From assembly GCA_910578815.1 (NCBI GenBank), contig CAJTSE010000016.1:24774-66830 (forward strand): a stretch of 42,057 nt of DNA, written 5' to 3'. Position numbers and translations under genes: made by a program. Under the pieces are notes generated by a model, which made no database searches, was not told where the DNA came from, and was given only the letters and a program-made list of their open reading frames with translations. This DNA is from an uncultured Acetatifactor sp. (GTDB lineage Bacteria; Bacillota; Clostridia; Lachnospirales; Lachnospiraceae). This document shows, one piece after another, positions 24,461-34,071 of this stretch. The stretch's first letter is position 1, and each line of letters starts with the position of its first letter.

Positions 24461-26489
24461 ATGAAATTTCTTGCTAATCGTAAACTTGCCATACGTATCG
24501 GCATCATTACCACTGTAATTACTTTTGCAGGAATGCTTCTCCTTTGGCGCATTGTATCCGACAAGGTTGCCGCCATGGTTGAGTGTGACATTACCAATCA
24601 GATGATTGACGCCGTGGAAGCCAGAGCTTCCATCATCAATGATTATGTGGCCTCTGCGGAAGAATATATGACTGCCTTTGCGCTGGGCGGCGAGGTCCGG
24701 GAATTGCTGGAGGACCCAAAGGATCCGGAATTATTGCGGATAGGCCAGGAATATACGGAATCGTTTGCAGCCATTAAGGGTACATTCGAGGGCTTATACA
24801 TCGCTACACCCTCTACATATGTTCTGACGCATACCTCGGAAGGTGCGATCGGAATGACTACCAGAACCGGTGAATCGCTGAAGGAATTCCAGAATACAAT
24901 TTTGTCGCAGCCGCAGCTGACCAACTTGGGAATTATGAAATCTCCGGGAACCGGCAGCATGATTCTTTCCATGTATTATCCGATTTTTACAGAACAGAAA
25001 TGTATCGGTTATGTAGGTGCAGGCGTTTATGCAAGCCGACTGATGGATGTATTGCTGGAGCTGAATATCGAAGGGCTGCCTCACAGCGAGTATGTATTTT
25101 TAAACGTGGAAACTGGAACCTATCTGTACCACCCTGATGAGGCGCTGCTGAACACACAAACCACCAACCGCGGCTACCTGGAAATCCTGCGGCGGATCAA
25201 AGCGGACAGGAATACACAGGCCGGCAGCTATATTTATGAGGATGAACACGGCGTCAGTCAGCTGGTAGTCTATAAGTATTTAAAAGACCGAAACTGGGTA
25301 TTTATGGTACATGACAACGCGGCGGAAGTCTACTCAAAAGTGGAGGAAGTGCGCAATACAGTGGGCGTCCTGTGTGTGTCCGTCGCGGTAGTAATTATCC
25401 TTGTTACACTGCTGATTCTGTATCGGGAAGGCAGGGATCTGATGATTATGGAGCGCGCTATTGGCCGTCTCGGAAATCTGGAGCTGTCCGCAGATAAGGA
25501 ACTGGAAACTTTTTATGGCAGAAAAGATGAAATCGGGATGATTTGCACAGACCATTCACCATGTCTGCAGCTGCCTGCGAAAGACCATTGACGATATTGG
25601 GCGAATTCTGGGAGAAATGGCGGATGGCAATATTGCCGTGGACGTTTCGGAAAATGAAGCATATTATATCGGTGATTTCAGGATTCTGGCAGAAAATTTG
25701 AAAAGCATCCGTATGCACCTGACAAACGTCATGTGCAATATTACCCAAATTGCCAATCAGGTAGAACGAGGGGCAAATCAGGTTTCCGCAGGAGCACAGG
25801 CGTTATCTCAGGGAGCCGCGGAACAGAGAGACTCCATTGACGGGCTGGTATCCAATATCACGGATATGACGGAACAGATTCAAAACAGTGCGGTCCGCTG
25901 CGCAGACGCCAGCAGCCTGGTTGACAGAGCCGCCGGCTTTGCTTCTGAAGCGGATACGAAAATGGAACAGCTTAAGATTGCCACCAAAAATATTGACGAA
26001 TCCTCCATGCAGATCCGCAGCATCATCAAAACCATTGAGGACATTGCATTTCAGACCAATCTGCTTGCATTGAATGCTTCTGTTGAAGCAGCCCATGCCG
26101 GCAGCGCTGGAAAAGGGTTTTCTGCCGTGTCGGAGGAAGTCAGAAATCTTGCGTCAAAATCCACAGAAGCCGTGGGCAACACCGGCGCCTTAATCGGCCG
26201 ATCCATCGAGGATGTGAAAACTGGTACGGAATCAACGAATCTTGCCATTTCGGCGATGCAGGTAATCAGCGAGTGCATTCAGTCGATTAAAACACTGATG
26301 GATGAAATTGCACTTGCCAGCGTTCAGCAGTCAGAGATGATTACCTCCGTGGAAAAAAGGGTGAAAGAGGTTTCCAGGGTAACTCAGTCAAATTCCGAGG
26401 CCGCCGAAAAGAGCGCCGCCATTTCAAACCAGCTGTCCGATCAGTCAAAGACACTCAATCAATTAATCGGTCAGTTCCGCATCCGGTAG
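24461..26489 (+). pseudogene. Methyl-accepting chemotaxis protein, split by a +1 frameshift
   Basis: The first frame (24461 to 25591) codes a TM helix (about 9-29), a dCache-type ligand domain to about 300, a second TM helix (VGVLCVSVAVVIILVTLLIL) and the start of HAMP, DEIGMI. One base later the second frame continues AQTIHHVCSCLRKTIDDIGRILGEMADGN and runs to 26489 through the methyl-accepting coiled coil, with the hairpin tip FSAVSEEVRNLASKSTEA. The extra base is probably a T in TTT at 25542-25544. Restored, the receptor would have about 675 residues. The 3' end overlaps the convergent fructokinase gene by 35 bp. It may be genuine decay or a homopolymer error. Confidence 0.9.
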
Positions 26490-27447
26490 TAAAACCGCCT
26501 GCCTTCCGTATTTCCTCTTCTTCCGGCATCACCCGAAGGGCCCCCCTTCGGGTGGTAATAATGGAGGCTGCCGCATTGGCAAAGCGAAGCATTTCCTCCA
26601 ATTCCCGTCTGCTTAAATCCCTGTACCCGGTATTCAGAATCTGATGCAGTATACAGCCCATAAAGGTATCCCCCGCACCGGTGGTTTCTATGGTCTGAGT
26701 ACTCAAAAAAGATGACATTTCCGCAGTCTGCTCCCCGCAATAGGCACGGCTTCCGTCCTTCCCCATGGAGAGGAATATCAGCGGAATTGGAAATTCTGCC
26801 CTCAGCTGCTCCATCGCTCTGTCATAATCCTCTGCTCCCGTCAGCCAGATCAACTCGTCATCGGATATTTTTAAAATATGGCAATGGCGCAGACCATACC
26901 AGATCTGTTCCCGTGCCTCGTCTTCGCTCGCCCACAGAGGCTTTCTTAAATTGGGATCAAAAGAGAGCAGAATCCCGGCATCCTCCGCGATCTGAACCGC
27001 CCTCTGCGTGGCCTTCCTTACCGGCTCATCCGTAAGAGACAATGAGCCAAAGTGAAAAATCTTTGCCCCGCGAATCAAATCCTCCCGCACTTCATCCTCC
27101 CGGAGCGTAATATCTGCCCCCGGCTTCCTGTAAAAAGAAAAGTCCCTGTCGCCGTCCTCCTTTTTCTGTACTACCGCCAGGGTTGTATGTACCTCATCGT
27201 CCAAGCACAGGCCTTCCGTTGCAATACCCGTTTCCCTGAGGGCGTTCTCCAGCTGAAAGCCGAAGCCGTCCCGTCCCACCTTGCCGATGAACACGGTTTT
27301 CCGCCCCAGCTTTTGCAGCATGGCCAGCACATTGCAGGGCGCACCGCCGGGATTGGCTTCAAAAATCGGATTGCCCTGGCTGCTGAATCCGTTTTGTGTA
27401 AAATCAATCAATAATTCTCCAAGTGCTGCTACATCATATTTTCCCAT
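26455..27447 (-). CDS. scrK: PfkB-family fructokinase
   Basis: The 330-residue kinase phosphorylates fructose, released by the GH32 enzyme next to it, to fructose-6-phosphate. PfkB signatures are GGAPCNVLAMLQKLGRKTVFIGKVGRDGFG (about 36-65) and the C-terminal ETTGAGDTFMGC with the catalytic Asp. GGAGG lies 5 nt before the ATG at 27447; an upstream ATG at 27462 is less good. It is the last gene of the leftward sugar operon, 46 bp after GH32. Substrate is inferred from context and closest family resemblance. Confidence 0.9.
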   Translation of the reverse strand: MGKYDVAALGELLIDFTQNGFSSQGNPIFEANPGGAPCNVLAMLQKLGRKTVFIGKVGRDGFGFQLENALRETGIATEGLCLDDEVHTTLAVVQKKEDGDRDFSFYRKPGADITLREDEVREDLIRGAKIFHFGSLSLTDEPVRKATQRAVQIAEDAGILLSFDPNLRKPLWASEDEAREQIWYGLRHCHILKISDDELIWLTGAEDYDRAMEQLRAEFPIPLIFLSMGKDGSRAYCGEQTAEMSSFLSTQTIETTGAGDTFMGCILHQILNTGYRDLSRRELEEMLRFANAAASIITTRRGALRVMPEEEEIRKAGGFTTGCGTDRLID

Positions 27448-27493
27448 TTTCACCTCCGCCAAACTCTTCCCCTTTTCATTCCCGCCACAGTCT

Positions 27494-28972
27494 TTATCCT
27501 GCCGCTATATCGTATTTTGTCACATCCATAAAAGTCTTTCCGCTGCCGGCAAAGGAAATCTGCGCGGCAGTAAACGGTGTATATATCAGAGAAGTCATCG
27601 CCTGTTCCCCGTCGTTGGCAAAAATTTCCACGGAATATCTGTCAATCAGAATACGCAGGCTTAAGACTCCGTTTTTACTTCCGGCCTTCATGCTGCGTGT
27701 ACTGATCGTGTCCTTTTTCAGGCCGGAATGGGTACGGTCAAAGGTAAGCACCTGCTCTTCCCTGTCGTAAACAATCTCTGAATACAGCCTTCCGTCCGAC
27801 GCCAGCTTTATTCTGTCCTTCCCGCAGGAACCGCCCTTTAGCCGAAGCTCCAGATCTGTGCATCTGCCCTCAATGCCTTCAAGACTCATTTCCTTTTCTA
27901 GGCACACATCCCGATAAGAAACCTGATTTCTGCGGTAAGCATCCAATTCCCTCACCGGCCGCTGACAGACTCTGCCGTTCCTCAGCGAAAGCTCTCTGGG
28001 AATGGTCATCATGCCGGACCAGGGCTGGCTGTCAGGATACATGGGGTTATCCCAGGACTGCATCCAGCCAATCATTATCCTTCTTCCGTCCGCTGTCAGC
28101 ATGGTCTGGGGCGCATAGAAATCAAGACCATAGTCCACACTCTGAATCTTCTCGCGGCAAAATCGGAATTCTTTTCTTTCATGGCTCTTCTCATAGCTTC
28201 CGATTAAAAATGCAGTATTATTCCCGTTATGGAATTCCAGGCCCTCCGCTTCCATTTCCTGGGGCGAAATCAGCAGAATCTGCCGGTCCGCCAGGGGGAA
28301 GAAATCCGGGCACTCCCACATTTTACCACATTTATTCTCACTGCGGTCCAAAATCCCCGCAAATTTCCATGCTTCCAGCGTATCGGCATAAAATAATGCG
28401 ATCTGACCGCTGCCGTCGCCGCTGCGGCTTCCGGCTACCATATAATACCTGCCGTCTTCTTTCCACATTTTCGGATCCCGAAAATCCTCCCGGCTGCTTC
28501 CTTTCGGCAGCATGTCGGCGGAAACCACCGGATTTTGCTCCAGCTTCCGATAATTCAGGCCATCCCCAACGGCAATACACTGATTCTGGCGGATGCTTTT
28601 TTCCCCGTTTTCCTGTACTTTCTCTTCCACACCGGTATAAATCAGGACCTGCTGATCCCCGTCCTCAATGGCACTGCCGGAAAATACGCCGAAGCTATCA
28701 TAGGCGCAGTCCGGCGCCAGCGCCGCGGGAAGGTATTCCCACTTAATAAAATCCCTGCTTTTGGCATGGCCCCAGTGCATGGAATTCCACTGTGTGGCGT
28801 ACGGGTAATATTGGTAAAACAGATGATGCTCTCCCCTGTACTCGGAAAATCCGTTGGGATCATTCATCCAGCCCACAGGATTGGAAAAATGAAACGCCGG
28901 TCTGCTGCAGTCCGGTGTTTTCCCCGCTGCTTCCTTTTCGTATTCTCTGGTTTTTTCCAATAATTCACTCAT
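27494..28972 (-). CDS. GH32 beta-fructofuranosidase / sucrose-6-phosphate hydrolase
   Basis: A 492-residue glycoside hydrolase of family 32. The catalytic residues are all present: nucleophile D38 in WMNDPNG (35-41), the RDP motif (165-167) and the acid/base E220 in ECPDF. A C-terminal beta-sandwich follows (about 340-490). It has no signal peptide, so it works in the cytoplasm on imported sucrose or short fructo-oligosaccharides. With an ABC importer rather than a PTS transporter beside it, unphosphorylated substrate is more likely than sucrose-6-phosphate. The upstream 178 bp is a pyrimidine-rich low-complexity tract (purine-rich in the mRNA). Confidence 0.93.
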   Translation of the reverse strand: MSELLEKTREYEKEAAGKTPDCSRPAFHFSNPVGWMNDPNGFSEYRGEHHLFYQYYPYATQWNSMHWGHAKSRDFIKWEYLPAALAPDCAYDSFGVFSGSAIEDGDQQVLIYTGVEEKVQENGEKSIRQNQCIAVGDGLNYRKLEQNPVVSADMLPKGSSREDFRDPKMWKEDGRYYMVAGSRSGDGSGQIALFYADTLEAWKFAGILDRSENKCGKMWECPDFFPLADRQILLISPQEMEAEGLEFHNGNNTAFLIGSYEKSHERKEFRFCREKIQSVDYGLDFYAPQTMLTADGRRIMIGWMQSWDNPMYPDSQPWSGMMTIPRELSLRNGRVCQRPVRELDAYRRNQVSYRDVCLEKEMSLEGIEGRCTDLELRLKGGSCGKDRIKLASDGRLYSEIVYDREEQVLTFDRTHSGLKKDTISTRSMKAGSKNGVLSLRILIDRYSVEIFANDGEQAMTSLIYTPFTAAQISFAGSGKTFMDVTKYDIAAG

Positions 28973-28976
28973 ATTG

Positions 28977-29135
28977 TCTTCCCTCTTTCTTCTCTTTTAT
29001 TTCTCTATTTTATTCCTCTGTTTTATTCCTCTTCTTTTATTTCTCCCTTTTATTTCTCCCTTTTATTTCTCTTTTATTTCTCTTCTTTATTTCCCATATT
29101 CCTTCATTTCTCTATCTTCATTTCCCTATCTTTAT
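28977..29135 (-). repeat. Low-complexity purine-rich tract (about eight GAAATAAAAG-like units)
   Basis: On the plus strand the tract is built from TTTTATTTCTC-like units of 10 to 14 bp, about eight copies, almost free of G. In the mRNA it becomes a G/A-rich spacer between the solute-binding protein gene and the GH32 ribosome binding site. No promoter or hairpin is seen in it. Confidence 0.85.
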
Positions 29136-29150
29136 AGCCAGCCTTCATTC

Positions 29151-30833
29151 CTAGCCTTCCGCCAGCGAGGCCAGATAATTGTCAAAATATTTCTGCTTGA
29201 TTTCCAGATATTCGGACAGCCCGTAATCCTCCATCTTCCGCAGGTATTCATCCCATTCCTTCTCGATTCCTCCGTTCAGAATCCAGCTGGCCTTCATCTG
29301 CTCCGCATACTTTCTAATATCGGTATCCAGTTGTGATACCCTGTTGGTATCCTCTATGCTCATAAAGACATTGGGGAACACATATCTGCTGTTCATGTCC
29401 TCCAGATAGGCAGCGTGCATATTGTCCAGACGCCATTTGGCATCATCCGGCTCCGTCACATATACCCCGTAATATTCATTCAGAATCGCCAGCGGGCCGT
29501 TGACGGACTGATTCTCCCGGATTTCCACCGGCGAATTATCGCCAAGCTCCATATGCTTCAGCATCGGCTCCCCGTCCTCGTTGGTACTCATTTCAAAAAT
29601 ATTGGCTGTTCCTTCCTCGCCATAGGTGCCCCAGTTATTCTGGGCCGACTGAAGGGGCGCATACATCTGGTCAATCCAGGCTGCCGCCAGCGCCGTATCC
29701 CTGCAGTTTGATGTGAGAACGCAGCGCCCTCTGTCAAAACCACTGGTCTCACTGCCGTTCTGCCTTGTGATATTCACAAGCCCCTCCGGCCCCGCCAGCG
29801 CGGGCAGCATCACATAATCCTCGTAATTATCAATATTTGCAATATCCCAGGTAAAGCACAAACCGTACCGGTGATTCTTTCCCTTGGCCACATAGGTAGA
29901 CCAGTCCTGCGTAAAGGCTTCCGGATCCACCAGCTTTTCCTCCACCAGATGATGCAGCCAAGCGATGCCTTCCCTGTAGCCCTCCTGCACCGAAGTGTAA
30001 ATTACAACCCCTTCGTCGGTAACCGCAAAATGGTCACCGGTATCTCCATAGCCTTCCCCAAACCCATTGATTAAAATGGCCGGATCCTGATCCCCGTTAT
30101 TGATGATAAAGGACATCGGGATCACGCTGCCCGTAATCTCAAACTGCTGTTCCAGTTCCTGCGCATGCTCCCGAAAAGCAATCAGCACCGCTTCCAGCTC
30201 TTCCGTGGTCTCCGGCATTGCCAGCCCCAGATAATCCAGCCACTTCCTGTTAATATACGGAATATTGCCAATGGCCTGAATTGCCTCTTTTCCCGCCCCC
30301 AGCTGTTCAATCCAGGGGAAGGAATAAATATGTCCGTCCGGCGCCGTACACATGACCCGGTACTCCGGATACTGCTCAAAAACAGCCTGCAGATTGGGCA
30401 TATATTTGTCAATCAGGTTTTCCAGGGGAATGATAATCCCCTGTTTGGCATAGCGCAGCAGATCATAATCCCCCATTCCCGCTACAAAGAGCCCGTCGGG
30501 CAGTGCGCCGAACTGAGCCAGCGCCAGATTTTTCTTGTCGCCAAACTGATCCGACACAAAGCAGGTCCAGTCAATGTGCACGTTCGTCTGTTCTTCCAGC
30601 CGCATGAATATGGTCCTCTTATTGGGATCCTGCTCCGTCCTGGCCGGCGCATTGGTAATAAAGGACAGCCTGCCGGTTTCCGCCAGCGGAAACGTCACTT
30701 CTTCCAGCGGCGTATCAGGATTTATGTCTGCCTGCCCCACTGCCGCTTTCCCGCAGCCGGCAGAGAAGATACCTATCACCACAACCAGCACGGTACAAAT
30801 ATATTTCGGTTTGATTTTATATTGTTTATTCAT
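29151..30833 (-). CDS. ABC transporter solute-binding lipoprotein (LipO-like, large type)
   Basis: A 560-residue binding protein with a lipoprotein signal (VLVVVIGIFSAGC, lipidated Cys27). The body is the large family-1-like sugar binding fold common in Firmicutes LipO/YtcQ proteins, with EQTNVHIDWTCF near the N-terminus and several WY-rich stretches. I chose the ATG at 30833, 7 nt after AAGGAA; a frame from 30971 would run over the permease end. Linked with GH32 and fructokinase it should bind sucrose or fructo-oligosaccharides. Confidence 0.9.
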   Translation of the reverse strand: MNKQYKIKPKYICTVLVVVIGIFSAGCGKAAVGQADINPDTPLEEVTFPLAETGRLSFITNAPARTEQDPNKRTIFMRLEEQTNVHIDWTCFVSDQFGDKKNLALAQFGALPDGLFVAGMGDYDLLRYAKQGIIIPLENLIDKYMPNLQAVFEQYPEYRVMCTAPDGHIYSFPWIEQLGAGKEAIQAIGNIPYINRKWLDYLGLAMPETTEELEAVLIAFREHAQELEQQFEITGSVIPMSFIINNGDQDPAILINGFGEGYGDTGDHFAVTDEGVVIYTSVQEGYREGIAWLHHLVEEKLVDPEAFTQDWSTYVAKGKNHRYGLCFTWDIANIDNYEDYVMLPALAGPEGLVNITRQNGSETSGFDRGRCVLTSNCRDTALAAAWIDQMYAPLQSAQNNWGTYGEEGTANIFEMSTNEDGEPMLKHMELGDNSPVEIRENQSVNGPLAILNEYYGVYVTEPDDAKWRLDNMHAAYLEDMNSRYVFPNVFMSIEDTNRVSQLDTDIRKYAEQMKASWILNGGIEKEWDEYLRKMEDYGLSEYLEIKQKYFDNYLASLAEG

Positions 30834-30879
30834 CTGTTTCCTTCCCCTTTCTGCCTGACTCTTTGAAACTGCTACTCTT

Positions 30880-31770
30880 TTATCCCTTGATGGAGCCAAC
30901 CATAACGCCCTTGTCAAAATATTTCTGGAAAAACGGATACATGACAAGCAGCGGCAGGCTGGAGACAACAATGGTGGAGTATTTTAACAACTCTGCCATT
31001 TCCGCCGTACTTTGAATATCCGCGATCATGCCCGACTGGGGCGTATTCTGCACCAATATGGAGCGGAGCACCAGCTGCAGCGGCTGCAGGCTGGCATCGT
31101 TCAAATAAATCATGGCGTCAAAATAGCTGTTCCACATTCCCACAAAGCCCCATAATGCAAGGACTGCAATAATCGGCTTACACAGAGGCATCAGAATGCG
31201 GAAGAAATATGCTATCTCGTTTGCCCCGTCGATCTGAGCTGCCTCCCATATTTCCTTCGACACGGACTGGTAAAAGGTTCTCGCTAGAATCATATTCCAT
31301 ACATTGAAGGCCCCCGGCAGAAGAATCGCCCACACCGTATTTACCAGGCGCAGCTCATTCATCAGAATAAACGTGGGAATCAATCCGCCGCCAAAAAACA
31401 TGGTAATCACAAACAGGGCGTTAAAAAACTTTCTTCCCACCAGCTCCTTTTTCGACATCGGATAAGCTGCCAGCAGGGTAATGAACACAGAGATTACTGT
31501 AGCCGCAACGGAGTAAAAGAATGAATCAGCAAAGCCTCGCCAAATCATTTCGTCCTCCAGCACCCTTTTGTATGCTTCCGGTGTCCAGTCGCTCATGCGA
31601 AAACTGATTCCCTGATTGTTTAATACATTGGGATCCATAAACGACGCAATCACAACATAGGCCAGCGGAACAATAATTGCCGCCGTAAACAGCGCCAGCA
31701 GGCTGTATCCCACCGTCAGAAACACTCTATCCGACATGCTTTTCCTGATTTTGTTTTTCCGTATCCGCAT
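30880..31770 (-). CDS. Carbohydrate ABC transporter permease (LplC/YtcP-like)
   Basis: A 296-residue inner-membrane permease with six predicted helices and the EAA-type loop EIWEAAQIDGANEIAYFFRILMPLCKPIIA. The start ATG at 31770 has GGGGGAAG upstream. It forms the second permease of the importer with the frameshifted gene just upstream. No ATPase gene is nearby, which is common: such importers share an MsmX/MsiK-type ATPase encoded elsewhere. Confidence 0.92.
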   Translation of the reverse strand: MRIRKNKIRKSMSDRVFLTVGYSLLALFTAAIIVPLAYVVIASFMDPNVLNNQGISFRMSDWTPEAYKRVLEDEMIWRGFADSFFYSVAATVISVFITLLAAYPMSKKELVGRKFFNALFVITMFFGGGLIPTFILMNELRLVNTVWAILLPGAFNVWNMILARTFYQSVSKEIWEAAQIDGANEIAYFFRILMPLCKPIIAVLALWGFVGMWNSYFDAMIYLNDASLQPLQLVLRSILVQNTPQSGMIADIQSTAEMAELLKYSTIVVSSLPLLVMYPFFQKYFDKGVMVGSIKG

Positions 31771-31786
31771 CACGCTTCCCCCTCTC

Positions 31787-32697
31787 CTACAGTCCCTCGC
31801 CATCGTTCAGCTTTGACACCACCTTGTTGACAAGGAGCAGTAACACTACATTGATCACCGAATTAAATATGCCAACTGCGGTGGAATAACCGTAATCACC
31901 GTTTAACAAACCGATTTTATATACATAAGTGGAAATAATCTCCGCCGTCGGCAGATTCATTCCTGTCTGCAGTGCATAGGCCTTTTCAAAGCCAACGCTC
32001 ATGATATTACCCGCAGAGAGGATAAACTGGATAACGATGATATTTTTAATTGCCGGAAGCTGTACATACCAAATCCGCTGCAGAAAATTAGCGCCGTCGA
32101 TAGTAGCCGCCTCTTCCAGCTCCTTGCTTACGTTGGACAATGCCGCCGTATACATGATGGAGGACCATCCTGCCCCCTGCCAGATACCGCTGGCTATGTA
32201 AATTGTGCGAAACGCGCTTCCGGCATCGTCATCCAGTTGGTTGTCGTTCCCAGCAGCTGGTTCAGCGGTCCCACCGGCGACAGGAACATTCTCACCATAC
32301 CGCAGAGGACAATCACAGAAATGAAATTAGGGATGTAAATAATTAACTGAATTTTTTTCTTAATTCCCACGCTTCGGATCTGGTTCAGCAGCAGCGCCAG
32401 AATAATTGGAACCGTAAAGCCCCTCAACAGCCCGAACAGGCTGAGCTTTAAGGTATTCAGCAGATAGGCCATGAAATCCGGCGAGGACAGAAAACGCCTA
32501 AAGTAATCCAGTCCCACCCATTCGCTCCCCAGCAGCCCTAACCGCACATTGTAATCCTCAAATGCCATCAGCAGTCCGCCCATAGGCAGATACTTGAAGA
32601 TAATCGTTATTACCAGCGCCGGCATCAGAAAGAACACATAAAGGTGCCAGTTTCTTCTGAATATAAAGCAGCTTCTGCTTTGTTGTCCTTCTTCCAC
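31787..32697 (-). pseudogene. Carbohydrate ABC transporter permease (LplB-like), frameshifted
   Basis: The first frame (32697 to 32194) reads MPALVITIIFKYLPMGGLLMAFEDYNVR and on to MPEARFAQFT, then stops. The other frame resumes RTIYIASGIWQGAGWSSIMYTAALSNV and runs through the EAA loop EELEEAATIDGANFLQRIWYVQLPAIKNII to 31787. Both parts align to one permease, and one missing C at GTTTC(C)GC (about 32207-32210) joins them. The true start may also be shifted: GTG at 32722 has AAAGGAG but is put out of frame by an A-run. Either inactivated importer or sequence error; the partner genes look intact. Confidence 0.85.
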
Positions 32698-32767
32698 AGA
32701 TGATAACCTTTTTTTCTTTCACTTCCGTTACTCCTTTCTCCAACCTTATTGCCCTTATACCTCTTTC

Positions 32768-32794
32768 GTAACCGGTAAAGTAACCGGTTACTTT
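32768..32794. promoter_or_regulatory. Double LacI-type operator, permease-proximal
   Basis: Two 12-bp half-modules, GTAACCGGTAAA (32768-32779) and GTAACCGGTTAC (32780-32791). The second extends to the perfect palindrome AAAGTAACCGGTTACTTT (32777-32794). The central CG dinucleotide is standard for LacI-family sites. It lies just downstream of the permease promoter start point, so binding should block transcription. Confidence 0.85.
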
Positions 32795-32804
32795 ATTTAC
32801 ATTT

Positions 32805-32833
32805 ATAGTAGACTCTGCCGCGCCGTTCGTCAA
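32805..32833 (-). promoter_or_regulatory. Promoter of the sugar-uptake operon
   Basis: On the minus strand: TTGACG (32828-32833), 17-nt spacer, TACTAT (32805-32810). The double operator at 32768-32794 covers about +4 to +30 of the transcript. Confidence 0.75.
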
Positions 32834-32893
32834 GATGCTTTTTCACTTTCATGAGATCTTACAATTTCCGGATACTAAATTTGTAGCATTTGC

Positions 32894-32917
32894 ATAACCG
32901 GTTACTTTACCGGTTAT
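32894..32917. promoter_or_regulatory. Double LacI-type operator, regulator-proximal
   Basis: ATAACCGGTTAC (32894-32905) and TTTACCGGTTAT (32906-32917). Read in inverse orientation this 24-bp module equals the left one at 22 of 24 positions, 126 bp away. It ends 7 bp before the -35 of the regulator promoter. Confidence 0.85.
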
Positions 32918-32924
32918 TCTTTAA

Positions 32925-32953
32925 TTGCTTCCCTTTCCTGATTCTGCTATAAT
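32925..32953 (+). promoter_or_regulatory. Promoter of the LacI-family regulator
   Basis: TTGCTT (32925-32930), 17-nt spacer, TATAAT (32948-32953), then AAGGAAATG-like binding site before the ATG at 32993. The operator just upstream suggests autoregulation. Confidence 0.8.
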
Positions 32954-32992
32954 GATAGGGAAATGATAGGATAAGAAAGGAAATGCCAAACT

Positions 32993-34030
32993 ATGAACAA
33001 TAAAAAAGTAACCTTTGACGATATTGCCAGGTACACAAATTTCTCCAAAACTACCATTTCACGCTATTTTAACAATCCTGATTCCCTGACCTTAAAAAAT
33101 CAGGAAATCATTGCCCAGGCGCTGATTGATCTGGATTATAAGGAAAATAAGGTTGCCAAAATTCTAGCCAGCGGAAAGACGGAATTTGTGGGCATTATCG
33201 TTCCGAATCTGTATCTTCACTACTATTCGGAAATGCTAAACCAGATTCTCTCATCCTACGAGAGATTCGGATATAAATTCCTGGTATTTGCCGGCAATTC
33301 CAATGAAGCGGTGGAACGCCGGTACATTCAGGAGCTGCTGGCCTATAACATTGAGGGCATGATTGTACTCAGCCATACGATTCCTTCCGCAGAGCTGGCC
33401 TCCTACCACATTCCCATTGTGACCATCGAGCGGGAAGACCAATATACCAGCAGCGTCAATACAGACAACTATATGGGCGGCGTGCAGGCTGCCGGGCTGC
33501 TTTACAAATGCGCCTGCGACATTCTGATCCACATTAACGTGGACGTGCCTGAAAGCATTCCTGCCCACGGGCGGATTCAGGGTTTTCTCGACATCTGCAG
33601 AGAACGCAATATTCCTCATGAACTGCTGTTAAGGGATCTGGGAAACACTTATGAAGATAATCTGAAGGCGCTTCGCAAGGCAGCCGATTACCTGGACGGC
33701 AGATATGCCGGAAAACGGAAGGGCGTCTTCCTGGCCAATGATACTTATGCCAATATGTTTTTAAATTCTCTGATCAGAATGCACGGCTCCCTGCCTGAAG
33801 ACTACCGCATCATCGGCTTTGACAACTCCCCCATTTCCAGCGAAGCCGTGATACCAACCAGCACCGTAGGACAGCAGATTGACAAAATTGCCGAGGCAGC
33901 CATGGAAATACTTGTAGAGCAAATGAACGAAAGAAAAAAAAGAAGACCGGCCGCTCCCGGCAGTCCAGTCCATAAAATCATCACGCCGATCTTAATCAGC
34001 CGTGAAACCACGCCGATCCCTGATTTGTGA
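32993..34030 (+). CDS. LacI-family transcriptional regulator of the sucrose/fructan locus
   Basis: A 345-residue repressor. The N-terminal helix-turn-helix and hinge (VTFDDIARYTNFSKTTISRYFNNPDSLTLKNQEII, about 5-40) is followed by a periplasmic-binding-like ligand domain (FVGIIVPNLYLHYYSEML ... RIIGFDNSPISSEAVIPTSTVGQQ). It is divergent from the sugar importer operon with two double operators in the intergenic region. The ligand is presumably a fructoside or fructose phosphate; this is inference from context. Confidence 0.93.
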   Translation: MNNKKVTFDDIARYTNFSKTTISRYFNNPDSLTLKNQEIIAQALIDLDYKENKVAKILASGKTEFVGIIVPNLYLHYYSEMLNQILSSYERFGYKFLVFAGNSNEAVERRYIQELLAYNIEGMIVLSHTIPSAELASYHIPIVTIEREDQYTSSVNTDNYMGGVQAAGLLYKCACDILIHINVDVPESIPAHGRIQGFLDICRERNIPHELLLRDLGNTYEDNLKALRKAADYLDGRYAGKRKGVFLANDTYANMFLNSLIRMHGSLPEDYRIIGFDNSPISSEAVIPTSTVGQQIDKIAEAAMEILVEQMNERKKRRPAAPGSPVHKIITPILISRETTPIPDL

Positions 34031-34071
34031 ATCGGCGCCGCTTCACGCCCTGTTTCTTCCTGCTTTCTTCT

